Assembly: GCF_000967915.1 (NCBI RefSeq)
Contig: NC_022549.1
Coordinates: 1,600,366 to 1,664,365 of the forward strand
DNA: 64,000 bases
Direction of reading: 5' to 3'
DNA from: Paracholeplasma brassicae
GTDB lineage: Bacteria; Bacillota_I; Bacilli_A; Acholeplasmatales; UBA5453
The position numbers and the translations under genes are program-made. Positions 27,601 to 35,392 of the stretch are shown here, in pieces. Below the pieces are notes generated by a model. It was not told the DNA's origin and searched no databases. It saw only the letters and a program-made list of their open reading frames with translations. How positions within the stretch are numbered: position 1 is the stretch's first letter; the number at the start of each line of letters is the position of its first letter.

Positions 27601-27970
27601 TTCTCGTACTACCCACGCCACTTGGAAACGAAATGTTGTTTAAGAGTTCCCTCATTTCAACCACAATTGAATCCATGTTTGATCCTTCACTAAAGGTAAT
27701 CATAGAAATCCCAAAATGTTCGTTTGACATCGAAGAAATCTCACTAAAATTACCAATTGTGGCAACACTTGCCTCTATTTTTTTGGCGACTTCTTTTTCA
27801 ACGACCTCAGGACTTGCCCCTTGATAATCTGTAATTGTCACCACATATGGTAGTTCTAAATCAGGAAATAGTGTCAAAGGCAATCTCGTTAAAGAAAACG
27901 CCCCTAACACCACTAGAATTAAAACACCCATTAAAACGGTGATTGGTTTTTTTACACTGTATTTACTCAT
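24587..27970 (-). CDS. RND-family efflux pump (HAE1/SwrC-like)
   Basis: This 1127-residue inner membrane pump has two repeats. Each has a membrane helix, a large extracellular loop and further helices. The N-terminus (KKPITVLMGVLILVVLGAFSL, then LFPDLELPYVVTITDYQGASPE) is typical of AcrB/SwrC proteins. TM4 reads GMLVDNAVVVIENIYR, with one proton-relay Asp kept and Asn at the second position. The matching TM10 segment is LVGVVVNNGIVLIDYIN. Gram-positive SwrC members export surfactants or drugs without an outer membrane channel. It is the first gene of an operon with TetR and has a GGAGGG ribosome site. The substrate is unknown. Confidence 0.93.
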   Translation of the reverse strand: MSKYSVKKPITVLMGVLILVVLGAFSLTRLPLTLFPDLELPYVVTITDYQGASPEVVEKEVAKKIEASVATIGNFSEISSMSNEHFGISMITFSEGSNMDSIVVEMRELLNNISFPSGVGSTRILRISPDMLPVVTLTLFKDYEADLTDDEILILNTQWLNETVLQELQSIPGVADVSITGNADVVLEINLDQTKLAAVSLTHDQVLQTIENQNISGLVGVALDNGQLRMLYLGNEIASLDEIKALPITFINNEVIYLEDLSIEGGIKYVNANTDTYSKINLQQGIQVSFTKQSNVAITDVSKAILARMDELVKEDSSAHYEVILDQGEYINLSIGSVLQNLIIGGLLAIVILFMFLKDIKPTLIVGLAIPISVITSFMLMYFAGVSLNLISMGGLALAIGMLVDNAVVVIENIYRMISIGKSKTEAAIEGAKQVAGAITASTITTVAVFLPIVFIEGMIADIFMSMALTIAFSLGASLFIALTVVPSMASRLLNDQKPQKEGKWIKGLKLAYEKAVSFTLKRKVLTLVSVVVLLVLSTFLVARKGLILIPESDEGVVSISVVTSSSTSFSDKATYTDELTELLLSTFGKDIESVSASIGASGGMNLMAMGSSSDISISVSLDENRSKNTKTLEKEIRALVSEFKYDHLSSFNLIESTVSSQNSTGALLGSSGINIKVSGYDLYTLEQITNDLVSILNDSEGITKADNGISVGENNVKVTVIKEEAIKHNLTVKDFNQSISNLFVGLDALGASNEATVTLDGIIYDINLPNESLQAGISLEAFGSYQDFLSGVYVFDSSTQALIDQYVANNGSIYTIMPSGFEVIEGQVVPILPLRLVVDSSLKVDGGMIVKDTDPLSTLVSLSSLGVSLFETTNPIADVSYVTGFSVINTDGSQRYFNVTAQIEEGYNVTLVSSEVNQKINSYLNSNEFKAYGMGYRVEIAGESEEIVSAISDLGLALVVAILLVYMVMAIQFQSLVYPFIILMTIPLAFTGGMIGLFVTGGYLSLVSMMGLIILVGVVVNNGIVLIDYINKLREDGMGVTDAIIEAGKTRLRPIFMTSLTTILGLGAMAIGIGEGSELLQPMAITAIGGLLYSTILTLLVIPVVYALFNRKNIKKEAIQDDSNQR

Positions 27971-27987
27971 AAACCCTCCTATACCGA

Positions 27988-28041
27988 CCGACCGGTCGGA
28001 CTGCTAGTTTGTATTATATCAATTAATTATTTAACAAGCAA
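27988..28041 (-). promoter_or_regulatory. RND operon promoter with TetR-type operator
   Basis: On the minus strand a -35 TTGCTT (28036-28041), a 17-base spacer and a perfect -10 TATAAT (28013-28018) precede a 12-base palindrome CCGACCGGTCGG at 27988-27999. The palindrome is strikingly GC-rich for this genome and lies just past the expected start of transcription. Confidence 0.8.
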
Positions 28042-28061
28042 CAAATATACCATAAAAATAA

Positions 28062-28091
28062 CAAAAAAGAGATTCTATAAAAAGAACCTCT
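28062..28091 (-). terminator. Terminator after the EAL pseudogene
   Basis: AGAGGTTC and GAATCTCT pair (one G-U) around an 8-base AT loop, followed on the minus strand by TTTTTTG. It probably ended the original EAL gene or its operon. Confidence 0.75.
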
Positions 28092-28159
28092 GATTGTTTT
28101 TCTTTGCCTACTTAGGGTTTTACTCGGTTGATTGCCTCACCTTAAATCAGTGGCTTACT

Positions 28160-28267
28160 GAGTGAACTACCCACCACTTAATCGAAGTGGGGGCTTCCTA
28201 TCCAAACCGATGTACCCACCAGTGACTCAATAGGCTATCCCCGTAGTCCCTACGGTTCTGAATCCTT
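28160..28267 (-). ncRNA. Right end and probable 3' part of the TnpB guide RNA (omega RNA)
   Basis: In IS200/IS605 elements the guide RNA covers the 3' end of tnpB and the right end, and its guide is the flanking host sequence. Here the right end holds a hairpin CCACTT/AAGTGG (28174-28190) and the conserved tip GGTGGGTAGTTCAC. The guide would be read from about 28160 downward, beginning CAGTAAGCCACTG. The RNA start is not visible; it probably lies inside tnpB. Confidence 0.5.
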
Positions 28268-29368
28268 TTATAACTGAAATGCTAACTTATATTGTCTTAA
28301 TCCTTCTCTGTTGATATTGATCGCTGCGTTATGATCTCTATCAAGATGTAACTCACAATTTGGACAATAATAGACTCTCTCAGATAACTTCAAATCTGTT
28401 TTGATGTCCCCACAACAACTACATCTCTTAGATGATGGATACCACTGATCCATCATCATCAGGCTTTTACCCTGTGTTTCTAACTTGTACTTTAAGAAGG
28501 ATACAAATCTAGTCCAACCAAATCTAGATATCTGTTTGGCGTAATATGGACTTGTTTGAGACATATCTATCAGATTCAAACCTTCTACACTCACCAAATC
28601 ATAACGCTTGGCTATCGCGTTAGATAGTTTATGTAGGAAGTCATCTCTTTTATGTTTGATTCTTTCATATAACAAGGCGATTTCTAATGCCTTCTTATCA
28701 TAGTTACTAGACCCTTTGACTCTTCTAGATAAACTTCTTTGTAGGATTCTTAATGTCGTAAAGTCTGTTTGAATGGCTTTAGGATAATCCATCTTGAATC
28801 CTTGGTCATCTATATAGAAATGATTCATTGAGAAATCTAGACCTATTGAATGATTGACTGCTTGTTTCTTAATCTCTATTTGGTATTCATATAGAATAGA
28901 AACATAATACTTACCTGTACTTGTTTTAGATACCGTAACGTTCTTTATAGACATATCACTAGGTATGGTTCTGTGTTGTTTGATTTTAACATCACCTAGT
29001 TTAGGTAGTTTGATATAACCCTTCTTTAGTACGATATTGTTATTAACGAAATTAGTCGTATAACCATAGTCTTGTTTCTTAGAGTGAAACTTAGGCAGGT
29101 CTTGTTTTCGTCTAAAGAACATTCTAAAGGCTTTTTCTAAATTGAGTTGGGTATTGGCTAAGGATAACGAGTCAATATCCTTTAAGAAGGGATACGTATC
29201 TTTATACTGAGCAGGACGGTTATATAACATGCCCTTAGTTAACTCATAATGTTTTTGTTTGTCTTCTAACATCTTATTCCATAGAAAGCGATTATGGCCT
29301 AAGGTCATATGAATCAAAGTCTTTTGAGTGTCCGTTGGATAGATTCTAAACTTAAAGGCTTTATTCAT
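28268..29368 (-). CDS. tnpB: TnpB, RNA-guided transposon endonuclease
   Basis: This is a 366-residue OrfB-type protein starting at ATG 29368 behind AGGGTG; a GTG at 29377 is in frame. The N-terminal helical part begins KAFKFRIYPTDTQK. The RuvC core is intact, with Asp in GLDFSMNHF, Glu in VSVEGLNL and Asp in LDRDHNAAIN. The zinc ribbon CSCCG and CPNC lies between the last two carboxylates. TnpB nicks or cuts DNA beside a transposon-specific motif under guide RNA direction, which helps keep the element after TnpA excision. Full length and intact catalytic residues suggest an active nuclease. Confidence 0.93.
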   Translation of the reverse strand: MNKAFKFRIYPTDTQKTLIHMTLGHNRFLWNKMLEDKQKHYELTKGMLYNRPAQYKDTYPFLKDIDSLSLANTQLNLEKAFRMFFRRKQDLPKFHSKKQDYGYTTNFVNNNIVLKKGYIKLPKLGDVKIKQHRTIPSDMSIKNVTVSKTSTGKYYVSILYEYQIEIKKQAVNHSIGLDFSMNHFYIDDQGFKMDYPKAIQTDFTTLRILQRSLSRRVKGSSNYDKKALEIALLYERIKHKRDDFLHKLSNAIAKRYDLVSVEGLNLIDMSQTSPYYAKQISRFGWTRFVSFLKYKLETQGKSLMMMDQWYPSSKRCSCCGDIKTDLKLSERVYYCPNCELHLDRDHNAAININREGLRQYKLAFQL

Positions 29369-29768
29369 CTTTTTCACCCTGACTTTCGATATACTGTTTA
29401 ATCACATCGATCGGTGCACCACCCGAAGTTAACAAACAAAAACTTTGACTCCAAAAGTAAGACTGCCATAACTTGTTACGTACAGATTCAAACTCTTGTT
29501 TGATTAATCGAGATGAAGCTGATTTATAGGCATTAATGAATTTGGATAGTTCGGTTTTTGGGTGACTCCTAAATAAAACGTGAACATGATCTGAATCGTG
29601 GTTCCACTCAATTAAGGTAATATGATAATTAGTAGCTATATTTTCAAAAATCTCTTTAGCACGATTAGAGATGTCATCTGTAAAGACTTCACGTCTATAT
29701 TTAGTGACTAAAATCAAGTGATACCACAACATAAAGACTGAATGTGAATTCGTGTCTAATTTTAACAT
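29361..29768 (-). CDS. tnpA: IS200-type Y1 transposase TnpA
   Basis: This 135-residue HUH transposase has the metal-binding pair His61-Val-His63 in HVHVLF and the nucleophile Tyr126 in VIKQYIESQ. It cuts and rejoins single-stranded transposon ends. The N-terminus MLKLDTNSHSVFMLWYHLIL is typical of the family. Its end overlaps the start of tnpB by 8 bases. The ribosome site GAAGG lies eight bases before ATG 29768. All catalytic residues are present, so the element may still move. Confidence 0.94.
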   Translation of the reverse strand: MLKLDTNSHSVFMLWYHLILVTKYRREVFTDDISNRAKEIFENIATNYHITLIEWNHDSDHVHVLFRSHPKTELSKFINAYKSASSRLIKQEFESVRNKLWQSYFWSQSFCLLTSGGAPIDVIKQYIESQGEKDE

Positions 29769-29859
29769 TATATAGCCTTCTTTCCGTAATTATACCGAAT
29801 GTTCATTATATTTATATTATACCATGTTTTATATATAATATTCCAAAAAAAAACAAAAA

Positions 29860-29904
29860 AATCAATTCATCCCGCTACCTATAGAGGAAGGGGACTTCTT
29901 GATT
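29860..29904. repeat. Left-end stem-loop of the IS200/IS605 element
   Basis: An outer stem AATCAA/TTGATT encloses a hairpin formed by CCCGCTACCT and AGAGGAAGGGG. Such imperfect subterminal hairpins are the sites bound by TnpA. Confidence 0.7.
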
Positions 29905-30426
29905 AGATTGTTAAATAGCCTTGAATCAGATCACAACCAACAGAATCCAAGTATGACTTTTGTTCTAATGTTTAAACACCTTCTGCCACTGCTTTGTACC
30001 CCATTTTATGAATAATAGATACAATGTCGGTTGTAAGTAAGCGATCGGTTTTTGTTGAAAGAATACGGTCGATAAAATACTTATCAATCTTTACGTAATC
30101 AATAGGGTAATGGTATTTCTGTTAGAATGTGACTTGAAATCAAGAGTTTTTCTTCAATCAATCCTGAGATGATCTCAAATGCCATCATTGAGTTTTCGAT
30201 CGAAGTTTGAGAGCTTTCGACCAATCCAGAGACCTTTTCCTGATAAATTTCTGGTTGTTTTACCTTTTCATTTTGGACTGAGTTAATCGCAACCCCTGTA
30301 AAAAATAGCGTAATGATCACTGACAAGCCAATAAAAAAGTAAATATAAAATTTTAAGTGCTTGTGCTTACTCAAACGTTATGTCCCCCATATCTCCCTAA
30401 ACAAAACCAAGTTGCTATCTTTTGCT

Positions 30427-31878
30427 TTATAGATAGTTTTTTAATATTAATGCCGACTGATAGATCGTTGGCAACCCAGAGCCTGGGTGTGTGCCACCAC
30501 CAACCAAATACACGTGATCAATCTCTTCAAATTTGTTTTGTGGTCTTCTGTTTAACATCTGACCTAAGTTATGCGCTAAATTAAAGACCGCCCCTAGGTA
30601 AACGTTGTGATTTTTTTGCCAATCGTTTGGCGTAATGACTTTTTTAGCCACGATGTGATCTTCAATTTTGATGCCATAGGTTTGATTTAATAGCTTAATA
30701 GCCTTTTGTGTGAGTTCGTCTTTTCGGTTTTCAAAATCAATTGTAGATGCTACGTTTGGTACAGGCATCAACACATAAAGACTTGAGTGTCCATCCTTAG
30801 CATAGGATGGGTCTGTTTTCGAAGGATTATGCACATACAAACTAAAGTCATCAATTAACTCATCATTCATCAGCCCTTTTAAATAGCTTTCGTAATCCTT
30901 AGAAAAAATAATCTCATGATGATTAATGTCTAATATCGTATCTAGTCCTAAATAAAGCATGAACGTTGAAACGCTGTATTTTTTCTTTGCAAGTTTTTCT
31001 TTCTTGTATTTCTTTAAATTGTCTTGGCTCACTAAGTTATCCATCGCGTAAGCAAAATCCGCATTAATGATCACTTCATCAAATAAATGCGTCTCATTAC
31101 TGATTCTTAACCCATACGCTTTTTGATCTTTGACTAATATTTCTTCTACTGGTGTGTTTAGATGCAAATGCCCACCTTTGGCTTGAATGATTTTAGCCAT
31201 TTGTTCGCTGATTTGGTTTAACCCACCTTTAACGTGGTATAGACCAAGATCGTGTTCTAAAAAGGGTAGAATTGTAAATAACGATGGTGCCTTGTAAGAC
31301 GCCATCCCCAAATACTTCGCTTGAAAGGATAATGAATGAATGAACGCTTCGTTCTTTGAAAACTTAGACAAGTTTTTATAAACCGATTGAAGCGGGTGCA
31401 CGTATGGTGCCATCCTTAAAACGTCTTTTCTAAAAAAGTGGGTGTAATTCGGAAATGGTTTTTTAAGTATCGGTGCCGCTAGTTTTAATTTCTTTTCTTG
31501 TGCTTGATACCATTTAACGTAAGCATCGCCTAAGCCTTTTTGGTACTCCTCATACATTAAATAGTTTTTTTCTTTGTTTTTATTCATATTAAATGTGACG
31601 TCATTAAAACGCAGTTTATAAAGTTCGTCTAATTGAATTAGTTCTAAGTGATCCCTTAAATTCTCACCGGCTTCCTTAAAAACATCTTCTAGAATTTCTA
31701 AATACATTAAGAAGGTTGGGCCTAAATCAAATTGATACCCTGACACATCCATTCGTTGATTTCTACCACCGACTCGATCGTCTTTTTCAAACACATGCAC
31801 TTCATAGCCTTTAGTCACTAACACCATCCCAGCGGATAGCCCACCAGGGCCTGCCCCGATAATCGCAATTTTTTTCAC
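30427..31878 (-). CDS. Carotenoid desaturase-like FAD oxidoreductase (CrtI/CrtN type)
   Basis: This 483-residue enzyme has the N-terminal dinucleotide fold KIAIIGAGPGGLSAGMVL, then FEKDDRVGGRNQRM. The C-terminal signature HVYLVGGGTHPGSGLPTIYQ is that of phytoene/diapophytoene desaturases and related carotenoid enzymes. It would introduce double bonds into, or oxidise, a C30 or C40 carotenoid in the membrane. It overlaps the AarF-type kinase gene by 4 bases (ATGA), so both are co-expressed. No phytoene synthase gene is in the window. Acholeplasma makes carotenoids, which fits. Desaturase versus ketolase or oxidase activity cannot be told. Confidence 0.85.
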   Translation of the reverse strand: MKKIAIIGAGPGGLSAGMVLVTKGYEVHVFEKDDRVGGRNQRMDVSGYQFDLGPTFLMYLEILEDVFKEAGENLRDHLELIQLDELYKLRFNDVTFNMNKNKEKNYLMYEEYQKGLGDAYVKWYQAQEKKLKLAAPILKKPFPNYTHFFRKDVLRMAPYVHPLQSVYKNLSKFSKNEAFIHSLSFQAKYLGMASYKAPSLFTILPFLEHDLGLYHVKGGLNQISEQMAKIIQAKGGHLHLNTPVEEILVKDQKAYGLRISNETHLFDEVIINADFAYAMDNLVSQDNLKKYKKEKLAKKKYSVSTFMLYLGLDTILDINHHEIIFSKDYESYLKGLMNDELIDDFSLYVHNPSKTDPSYAKDGHSSLYVLMPVPNVASTIDFENRKDELTQKAIKLLNQTYGIKIEDHIVAKKVITPNDWQKNHNVYLGAVFNLAHNLGQMLNRRPQNKFEEIDHVYLVGGGTHPGSGLPTIYQSALILKNYL

Positions 31879-33098
31879 TTTCTTACCTTCTTTCTAGCTT
31901 CATTGAATTCTTCAATAAACCGTCTCATCTCAACCATTAAAACCGTATCTGGTGCGCCTTTTAAGACCATCCCATCCAAATACATCATACTCTTAATGAT
32001 TGGAAACATTCCTTTTTCAAACTCCATACCGGAATTAACCCCAAGCTTGATGGTTTCCATCATTTTTTTGGTTAACGATTCTTCGCTGACGGTAGTACCT
32101 TCAAAACCGACGTAGAGTTTTAATAGTTTTTCTTTAAATGCCTCATATTGTTTGCCGTGGATTTCGACTTCTGCCATCTCATTTAAGCTTTTTGCACAAC
32201 CCTCAAAGTCGTAATAAGCCAAATGTGCCATGAAATTAAATAGTCCGGTTTGAATTTTAGTGCCTACTTTAGAAATCGCACCCGTATCGATAAAGTAGTA
32301 GTTTTGATCTTTAATGATTAAATTACCTGGGTGAAGATCTCCATGAAATGTCCCTACTAAAAAGATATAGAACCCGTGGATATGGAAGATCTCTAAAATA
32401 TCATTAAACGGCAACTTCTTTTCCTCAAGTAATAAATCAACGGTCGGTCCTTCAATGAACTCTGATACCAGCACATGTTCATTTGACAACGCTTCATAGA
32501 GCGTTGGAAACTTTAAACGGTCTAAACTAAAATCGTCCTTATTCTTTAAATAAATCTCTTTTAGTACCTTGGCGTGTTTGATTTCATTTCTTAAATCAAG
32601 CTCAGCAAGGGTATATTCTTCAATGTGTTCAATAATGCCTTGTGGGTCAGCCACTTTTTTTAATTTGGGATAGAAGAAAATAATAAAAGAAATAAAACGT
32701 CTTAAAGACCTGACGTCTTTTTCGAATTTCTTCTTGAAGTCTTTTTTGATGAACTTAATCACGACTTCCTCTCCATTTTTTAGTCGTGCTCGGTGGACTT
32801 GTCCCACCGAAGCACTGCCGATCGGCTCTTCATCAAAGTACTCAAACTGATCTAGGAAGTCTTTGTTTGTGTAACTTTGAATCAGTGCTTTCGTATCTTC
32901 TTTTAAAATGGGGGTTGTCTTGGTGTATAACTTTGATAAATGAACGCACGTTGCCTCACTTAAAAAATCAATTCTTAAGGCGAAGGTTTGCGCGATTTTA
33001 ACCGCTAATAACCCTTCATTTTGAATGAAATCCAAATCAGGCAATCGTTTTTTATTAAATATCTCTCTAAATAGTCTGATAAACCTTAGCCATCTCAT
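31875..33098 (-). CDS. AarF/UbiB/ABC1 family kinase-like protein
   Basis: This 407-residue protein belongs to the atypical kinase family of UbiB and COQ8, which supports isoprenoid lipid or quinone synthesis. Visible motifs are KIAQTFALR (the family's KxGQ helix, with Ala for Gly), IGSASVGQVHRARL (alanine/serine-rich nucleotide loop), VVIKFIKKD (catalytic Lys), LVSEFIEGP, HGDLHPGNLII and YFIDTGAISK (metal-binding Asp). The key residues are kept. It precedes and overlaps a carotenoid desaturase-like gene, suggesting it acts on the same isoprenoid pathway. It lacks long C-terminal membrane helices. A precise reaction is unknown for bacterial members. Confidence 0.88.
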   Translation of the reverse strand: MRWLRFIRLFREIFNKKRLPDLDFIQNEGLLAVKIAQTFALRIDFLSEATCVHLSKLYTKTTPILKEDTKALIQSYTNKDFLDQFEYFDEEPIGSASVGQVHRARLKNGEEVVIKFIKKDFKKKFEKDVRSLRRFISFIIFFYPKLKKVADPQGIIEHIEEYTLAELDLRNEIKHAKVLKEIYLKNKDDFSLDRLKFPTLYEALSNEHVLVSEFIEGPTVDLLLEEKKLPFNDILEIFHIHGFYIFLVGTFHGDLHPGNLIIKDQNYYFIDTGAISKVGTKIQTGLFNFMAHLAYYDFEGCAKSLNEMAEVEIHGKQYEAFKEKLLKLYVGFEGTTVSEESLTKKMMETIKLGVNSGMEFEKGMFPIIKSMMYLDGMVLKGAPDTVLMVEMRRFIEEFNEARKKVRK

Positions 33099-33118
33099 TT
33101 GTTCACGTCCTTTTCCTT

Positions 33119-33127
33119 ATTATATCA
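33119..33127 (-). promoter_or_regulatory. Extended -10 promoter of the kinase-desaturase operon
   Basis: TGATATAAT on the minus strand gives a perfect -10 with TGn extension, 21 bases before the start codon at 33098. The ribosome site AAAAGGA follows. Confidence 0.55.
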
Positions 33128-33193
33128 AGAATCACTTCATAAAAACGTAAAAATCTTGACAATTCTCATATGAAATTCTGTTAAATTCTATTT

Positions 33194-33219
33194 GAAAAAA
33201 AAGAAGGTCAATGTCCCTC
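33194..33219 (-). terminator. Terminator of the lipid kinase gene
   Basis: GAGGG and CCTTC (one G-U) form a short stem around ACATTGA; eight T residues follow on the minus strand, three bases after the stop. Confidence 0.65.
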
Positions 33220-33221
33220 TC

Positions 33222-34133
33222 TTATTTTTTGATGAATAATTGCTTACTTGCTCGTTTTGAGACAATCATTTCTAAGGCTTCTTGATGCACCTTAACCTTG
33301 ATTGTTCCTTGATGTGTTTTCTCACCATCGGTATTCCATTCAACCGATGCTGGTGCTTGAATTTCATAATATGGCGATTTCAATGTTTTGACGTATTTGT
33401 TTGAAAATCCGCCAAACCCAAAGAATGACAGTATCGTAAATAACGTTCTACCTTTTCTTCTTCTAAATACTTTAGCTTCAATTACGCCATCATTCAGTTT
33501 TGACTTTTTAATTAAAAATAGATTAACCCCACCGACTCTTGGCCCATTTAAGACTAAAATTAAACCGAAAGTGTCTTCTAAAACGCCACCGTCATAAGTG
33601 ATTTTCATTGGCATTTTATAGTCAACAAACGCGTCTTTGATACCTCTTGCGACGTAGGCTAAATGGCCAAATCGAACTTTATCGATTTTCTTAACATCGT
33701 AGGACGCTTTGGCAAACTTACCTGTGGCAGCCGCGTAAGTGAAATAGGTGTTGTTGATTTCAGAAATATCCATCTTCTCTTTAACGCCGTCTTTTAGTAT
33801 AATTCTTAAGGCTTTTTTGATTTTTCTAGGTAAGCCAAGCATGTGGGCTAAATCGTTGGTTGTTCCTGTTGGGATATAGCCAACGGTTGGCCGTTTTTCT
33901 AAGGTCATCAATCCATTAACAACCTCACTCAACGTCCCATCGCCGCCCGCACAAATAAGCAAATCGTACCCTTTGCCGTATTCGATCGAGAGGTCTTTCG
34001 CATCCCCTGGTTTGTTTGTTTTAATGATGGTTGGTAAATACCCATGATCAATAAATTCTTTTTTGATCAACTCGATGTTTTTATTGATTCTACCTTTACC
34101 GGATTCCGGGTTATAGATAAATAGAACGTTCAT
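33222..34133 (-). CDS. Diacylglycerol kinase / YegS-BmrU family lipid kinase
   Basis: This is a 303-residue enzyme starting at ATG 34133, with AAAGGAG eight bases upstream. The catalytic-domain signature AGGDGTLSEVVNGL is near 63-76. It is followed by GYIPTGTTNDLAHMLGLP and the conserved KMDISEINN. The C-terminal beta domain ends with VEWNTDGE. These enzymes phosphorylate diacylglycerol or related lipids with ATP, recycling lipid by-products in Gram-positive cells. It is soluble or peripheral, with no membrane helix. It stands alone with its own terminator. DgkB-type activity is likely; the lipid substrate is not proven. Confidence 0.9.
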   Translation of the reverse strand: MNVLFIYNPESGKGRINKNIELIKKEFIDHGYLPTIIKTNKPGDAKDLSIEYGKGYDLLICAGGDGTLSEVVNGLMTLEKRPTVGYIPTGTTNDLAHMLGLPRKIKKALRIILKDGVKEKMDISEINNTYFTYAAATGKFAKASYDVKKIDKVRFGHLAYVARGIKDAFVDYKMPMKITYDGGVLEDTFGLILVLNGPRVGGVNLFLIKKSKLNDGVIEAKVFRRRKGRTLFTILSFFGFGGFSNKYVKTLKSPYYEIQAPASVEWNTDGEKTHQGTIKVKVHQEALEMIVSKRASKQLFIKK

Positions 34134-34184
34134 ATTAAACACTCCTTTTACGTATTATAACCTATTTAGATAATAATATAAAGT

Positions 34185-34222
34185 AAAAGAAACACACAAA
34201 TGGAAAATTGTGTGTTTCTTTT
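34185..34222 (-). terminator. Terminator of the glycine betaine transporter operon
   Basis: The perfect 15-base arms AAAAGAAACACACAA and TTGTGTGTTTCTTTT enclose an 8-base loop, just after the stop at 34226. Confidence 0.88.
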
Positions 34223-34225
34223 ATG

Positions 34226-35392
34226 TTAAGCTAAGGCTTTGATCATGTCATTCTTTGAAATCGAGCCTTTATAATAGCCATCTTTATTGATGACTGGCAA
34301 ATCCGTTTCAACCACATCAAATCGTTCCCATAACGACTTAATGTAGGTATTGCGATAAACAGCCTCAAGTGGCTGGATCAAATCTTTAATCTCGGTACTT
34401 CTTGAACGTGCAACGTCGTTTCGATGCACAATGCCTTGATATAAATTATTCTCATCAACGATGAATAAATGGTTCTTCTTGTAAAGATCCATGGTTTCTA
34501 AGACGTCACTTCTAAGTGATGTGTCTTTAGCAACCACCGTTGTTTTGTTCATCACCGAACGCACTTTAATGATTTGCGTCTTATCCACATCGGAAATGAA
34601 GTCTCTCACGTAGTCGTTTTTAGGGTTTGAGAAAAATTCTTGTGGTGTCCCAATTTGAACGACTTCACCATCTTTCATTAAGGCGATTCGATCACCCATC
34701 TTAAAGGCTTCGTTCATGTCGTGTGTAATAAAGACGATGGTTCGGTTAATGTAGTCCTCTAAGTTTAGTAATTCGTTTTGCATTTCTCTTCTAATGAGTG
34801 GATCAAGTGCGCTATAGGGTTCATCCATTAATAAGATGTCTGGTTCGGTTATCAGCGCTCTTGCGATCCCTACTCTTTGTTTCATCCCACCCGATAATTC
34901 GTGTGGAAATTTGGTTTCATTGCCTTCAAGTCCAACGACTTTAATCGCAGTCATCGCTTTGTCTTTTCTGGTGTCTTTATCAACACCTTGAACCTCAAGA
35001 CCATATTCAACGTTTCTTAAAATCGAACGATGGCTTAATAATCCAAAGTGCTGGAATACCATTGAAATACGATTACGTCTAAAATTTAATAGTTTTTCTT
35101 TATCGTAGGCGAGAATATTTTCATCGCCAACATAAATTTCACCTCTTGTTGGCTCATTTAAACGGTTTAGACAGCGAATTAGTGTGGATTTACCACTACC
35201 TGATAGTCCAACAATAACGAATAATTCAGTGTCTTTAATTTCAAAACTAACGTTTTTTAAAGCTACTGTCGTGTCTGTTTGTTTCATTACTTCTGCAATA
35301 TCGATGCCTTCATCAATTAATCTTAGTGCTTCAACTTGATTTTTCTTTTTACCAAAAATCATCGATAAATTTTCAATTTTAATATGACTCAT
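34226..35392 (-). CDS. opuAA: Glycine betaine/proline ABC transporter ATPase with CBS pair
   Basis: This 388-residue ATPase is of the ProV/OpuAA type. Walker A GLSGSGKST, the signature LSGGMKQRVG, Walker B ILLMDEPYSALD and the switch His in VFITHDMNE are present. The C-terminal 110 residues form two CBS domains, which in OpuA sense ionic strength and switch uptake on under osmotic stress. The N-terminal extension (MIFGKKKNQVEALRLIDEG) is also typical. The gene starts on the last base of the permease stop (TAATG), so translation is coupled. It works with the two following proteins of this operon. Confidence 0.94.
   Translation of the reverse strand: MSHIKIENLSMIFGKKKNQVEALRLIDEGIDIAEVMKQTDTTVALKNVSFEIKDTELFVIVGLSGSGKSTLIRCLNRLNEPTRGEIYVGDENILAYDKEKLLNFRRNRISMVFQHFGLLSHRSILRNVEYGLEVQGVDKDTRKDKAMTAIKVVGLEGNETKFPHELSGGMKQRVGIARALITEPDILLMDEPYSALDPLIRREMQNELLNLEDYINRTIVFITHDMNEAFKMGDRIALMKDGEVVQIGTPQEFFSNPKNDYVRDFISDVDKTQIIKVRSVMNKTTVVAKDTSLRSDVLETMDLYKKNHLFIVDENNLYQGIVHRNDVARSRSTEIKDLIQPLEAVYRNTYIKSLWERFDVVETDLPVINKDGYYKGSISKNDMIKALA

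Larger units (their letters stand above)
28160..29909 (-). mobile_element. IS200/IS605-family element with tnpA and tnpB
   Basis: The element carries overlapping tnpA and tnpB genes on the minus strand. The left end (near 29909) follows the sequence TTTAAC in the host EAL gene, a typical target for this family. Both ends have imperfect stem-loops (29860-29904 and 28174-28190), with no terminal inverted repeats or target duplication, as expected for Y1 elements. Boundaries are set by the interrupted EAL reading and may be off by a few bases. Confidence 0.85.
28113..30374 (-). pseudogene. Decayed membrane EAL-domain protein, split by an IS200/IS605 element
   Basis: The first 91 codons (30374-30099) encode a membrane helix (FYIYFFIGLSVIITLFFTGVA) and the start of a sensor region. 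They then run out of frame into the last third of an EAL c-di-GMP phosphodiesterase. On the minus strand 30112-29910 reads YPIDYVKIDKYFIDRI, later KMGYKAVAEGV, a stop at 29972, then TLEQKSYLD and CDLIQGYL. The next expected residues, SKPLI, appear at 28159-28145 on the other side of the transposon, followed by a stop. The gene therefore has a large internal deletion, a frame change, a nonsense codon and an insertion. It is certainly non-functional. It lay downstream of the carotenoid desaturase gene. Confidence 0.85.
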
